From NCBI RefSeq assembly GCF_900747795.2, contig NC_041400.2:199248622-199312621 (forward strand): DNA of 64,000 nt. Direction: 5' to 3'. Source of the DNA: Erpetoichthys calabaricus. Lineage: Eukaryota > Chordata > Cladistia > Polypteriformes > Polypteridae. The notes beneath the pieces were generated by a model, which was given only the letters and a program-made list of their open reading frames with translations, was not told the origin of the DNA and ran no database searches. Shown here piece by piece: positions 61,861 to 64,000 of this stretch; within the stretch, counting starts at the first letter, position 1; each line of letters opens with the position of its first letter. The translations under genes were made by a program, and so were the position numbers.

Positions 61861-63035
61861 CAAATGTTCTCTAAGGTTCAGATGCCAGCAGATGTTAAGA
61901 TGTAAAGAATTCAGGAATCACCTTGGACTCTGACCTAAACTTTAAGTGGCACATTAACCAGATTACCAGGAACATGGCAGACCTTAGATGTCTTATTACA
62001 CTGCAAGGCGTCGAGAAGATCATTTACACTTTTGTCTTTAGATGATTAGGTTACCACAACTCACTTTATTAACAGGACCACCAAAGAAAGATGTCAAGCA
62101 GTGGCAATGAGTTCAGAATGCAGCAGCAAGAATCCTAACTAGAAGAAGAAAATCTGAGCTCATCACACCAGCCCTAGCGTCGTGACACTGGTGACCAGAG
62201 GCCTTCAGAATTGACTTGAAAACCCTGCTAATGGTGTATAACGCTTGAAACAATCGGCTCCTTTCTATACTTGGGAGTGTCTGCCCCCTCCATTCCAGTT
62301 TGCAGCCCTTAGATCTGCTAATGGTGGTCTGCTTGTTATTCAGAGAGCTGAGTGTAAAAGGAGGGGTGAGGTGGTCGTCTGCTGCTATACACCAAGCATG
62401 TGGAATACGTTACCAATAGAGATATGCCAGGCTAACACGGTGGGTGGTCATTTTAGAGAACCCACCTTTAAATTTCACCTTTTTGTAACTTGTACTCTTA
62501 ATTAACTAGATATGAAGAGAATTAACATATTCTTCAATCATTACTAATATCTCCTTTCTTTTCCAGGCACGGCCACCCCCTGATCAAAATCCTGCGCAGG
62601 CGTCTGTGATGTTGGAATGAAAGCAAATTCCTCAAACTTTCCACGAGGCCCACTGAATCAAATCCTCTATGATGAATTCAAAAAGTTAAACAATGAGGGC
62701 CGACTGAAGAACGTTAATGGGAGGTGGAAGGTCCAGTGGGGCGGCTGGTCTTTCGGCCTTTTGGGTTTTTGCCTTCATCTTCTTTTTTCTGAGCTCCCAG
62801 CCATCTTTAGAGACTTAAAAAACCAAATCTACGCACAAGGACTCCACTTCTCTATTAATTCTACGTCTGCTTCTTAAATTGAAGTGTGTACTATGTTCTT
62901 GAATGTTATTTATTCATTATTATTCTTAGCTAATTTTAATTTGATCTTCTTTGTAACTATTTTTTGAATTCTTTCTAAGAGCACTTTGAGCCTCGTCTCT
63001 CGTATGGAAAGGTTCTGTAGAACTGAATGTTGTTG
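61861..63035 (+). mobile_element. L2-like LINE 3' fragment, strongly decayed
   Basis: Scattered ORF2 similarity: GITLDSDLNFKWHINQIT, then FRMQQQES near AAARILTR-type sequence, RIDLKTLLMVYNA and LLVIQRAECKRRGEVVVC. The 3' part GAGCACTTTGAGCCTCGTCT followed by GTATGGAAAGGTTCTGTAGA is the L2-type tail. The 62540-62880 stretch between them is unassigned. Confidence 0.6.
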
Positions 63036-64000
63036 TCGCTGGCGTCAGCTGGTGTTCTTATTTTAGTAGTTAAAGTCAAACAAACGGAGCAATTAATGGG
63101 AACTGAACATCAGGGCTCAGTCACTGAAGGGTGGGAGACGCCTCCTGGTGTGCATGTCTTGGACTCTTACAAAGATGGCCGTGTGATCCTTAAAGACCCC
63201 ACTGAAAGGTCCCAAGAAAGCTTCTAGCAGCATTTAAACACAAGTTCAGCATCTCCTTTCTTTTATCATTTTCTTGTCTTGGCATCTCCACCGTGATTAC
63301 TGGACATGGATAAATTGGTTCAAATACGACTGCAGTTTTAAATGAGCACCTCCTTGAGAAGCATGTGCCCCCTTGCTGGACTGGCTAAAGCCTAAGATGA
63401 GGACCCTGGGTTAGTGACTTTGGCATTTTCCATGCCTGCTGTTTGCACAGAATTTTACAGTTGTGTGCTTTATAAAGACTGTGAGCTCAGGTATGGGCTG
63501 GCATCTCGGCCAGGATGGATGGTGGTCCCAGTACCCAGCCAGGAGATCTATATAATGAATGGGGAGTGGAGGCCTGCCTCCCGGTCCAGGTGTTCCCCTG
63601 ATACATGGATAGATGGCATCATCCAACTGGGCATTTGGACCCCCCTTACCAAACCTGCATGGGAGTTGGAGATCCAACAGGCCACCCAGTCACATGGAGG
63701 TCCCACCTGACCTGGAAATACTGTTTGGATGTCACACTGTTGTAGCCAAAGTACTCCCAGTCCACTTCAGCCAGGCGAGTCGGACTTTGGAGAGGAGGAG
63801 AACACGTCACCCTGGTTAAGTGGAAGAGAAGGGGACGTGGAGGAATGTCTACTGTGAGTCTCTAGAGGCGTCAGCATCTCCTGCGATATTGGAATTGTAT
63901 TTTAAGGTCCCATGTGTAACCAAAAGGCTTGTGTGGACTTCAGTCACAGGTCTGGAGCAGTTGTGGGTGTAGGATTCCCCTAACATCACACAGGGAGTTC
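63036..64000. other. Right end of window, unassigned
   Basis: The 63490-63640 stretch (ggctggcatctcggccagga, gtacccagccaggagatcta, ggaggcctgcctcccggtcc) looks like a dispersed repeat by style, but the family is unknown. No gene was recognised. Confidence 0.35.

Noticed and set aside
1-64000. CRISPR arrays, operons, ribosome binding sites, bacterial-type systems
   Set aside because: Spliced vertebrate genes and eukaryotic transposons throughout; the tandem array at 60895-61252 is a satellite with no spacers.
1-64000. Endogenous retroviruses, LTR retrotransposons, Polintons
   Set aside because: No paired LTRs, gag, protease, integrase, capsid or envelope region was recognised.

Overview
The window is vertebrate nuclear DNA carrying three host genes in a matrix of decayed transposons. 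The genes are mcub (+, 3' part only), casp6 (-) and pla2g12a (-). All splice sites listed were read by eye and give continuous, phase-consistent reading frames. The same three genes lie in this order and relative orientation in human 4q25 (from memory), so this is a conserved vertebrate block. The fish-type Tc1, Harbinger, L2/Rex1-like, CR1-like and RTE-like elements and the tRNA-headed SINEs point to a ray-finned fish. A non-teleost lineage such as a polypterid (bichir/reedfish) is my best guess from the look of the repeats, but it is only an inference.

Layout: 1-2116 is mcub intron or upstream sequence with no exon I could support. 2117-4032 holds the last six coding exons of mcub with very short introns. 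4033-5330 is a tail-to-tail intergenic stretch with poly(A) signals for both genes. 5331-21896 is casp6, with seven well-supported coding exons and two candidate prodomain mini-exons, followed by a GC-rich promoter. 22160-31650 is intergenic: several L2-like LINE fragments and one end-to-end Tc1 transposon. 31756-47294 is pla2g12a in four exons; its introns contain a Penelope-like fossil, the 3' part of a Harbinger element carrying a SINE, and a CR1 fragment. 47300-64000 has no recognised gene. It is a transposon yard: a SINE with a perfect 13-bp target duplication, two Harbinger copies (one with both ends, inserted inside a LINE), antisense and sense LINE fragments, a CR1 fragment, a 5-bp-unit satellite and another L2-like fragment.

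The genes do not form a pathway unit. MCUB is a mitochondrial calcium uniporter subunit, CASP6 a cytosolic/nuclear effector caspase, and PLA2G12A a secreted phospholipase A2 of group XIIA. Their proximity is synteny rather than co-function. I found no undescribed multi-gene system. The observations most worth following are the two symmetric candidate prodomain exons in casp6, the shortened caspase linker with an altered self-cleavage site, the Harbinger family with CWG target duplications that has captured LINE/SINE pieces, and the Tc1/LINE deletion chimera.
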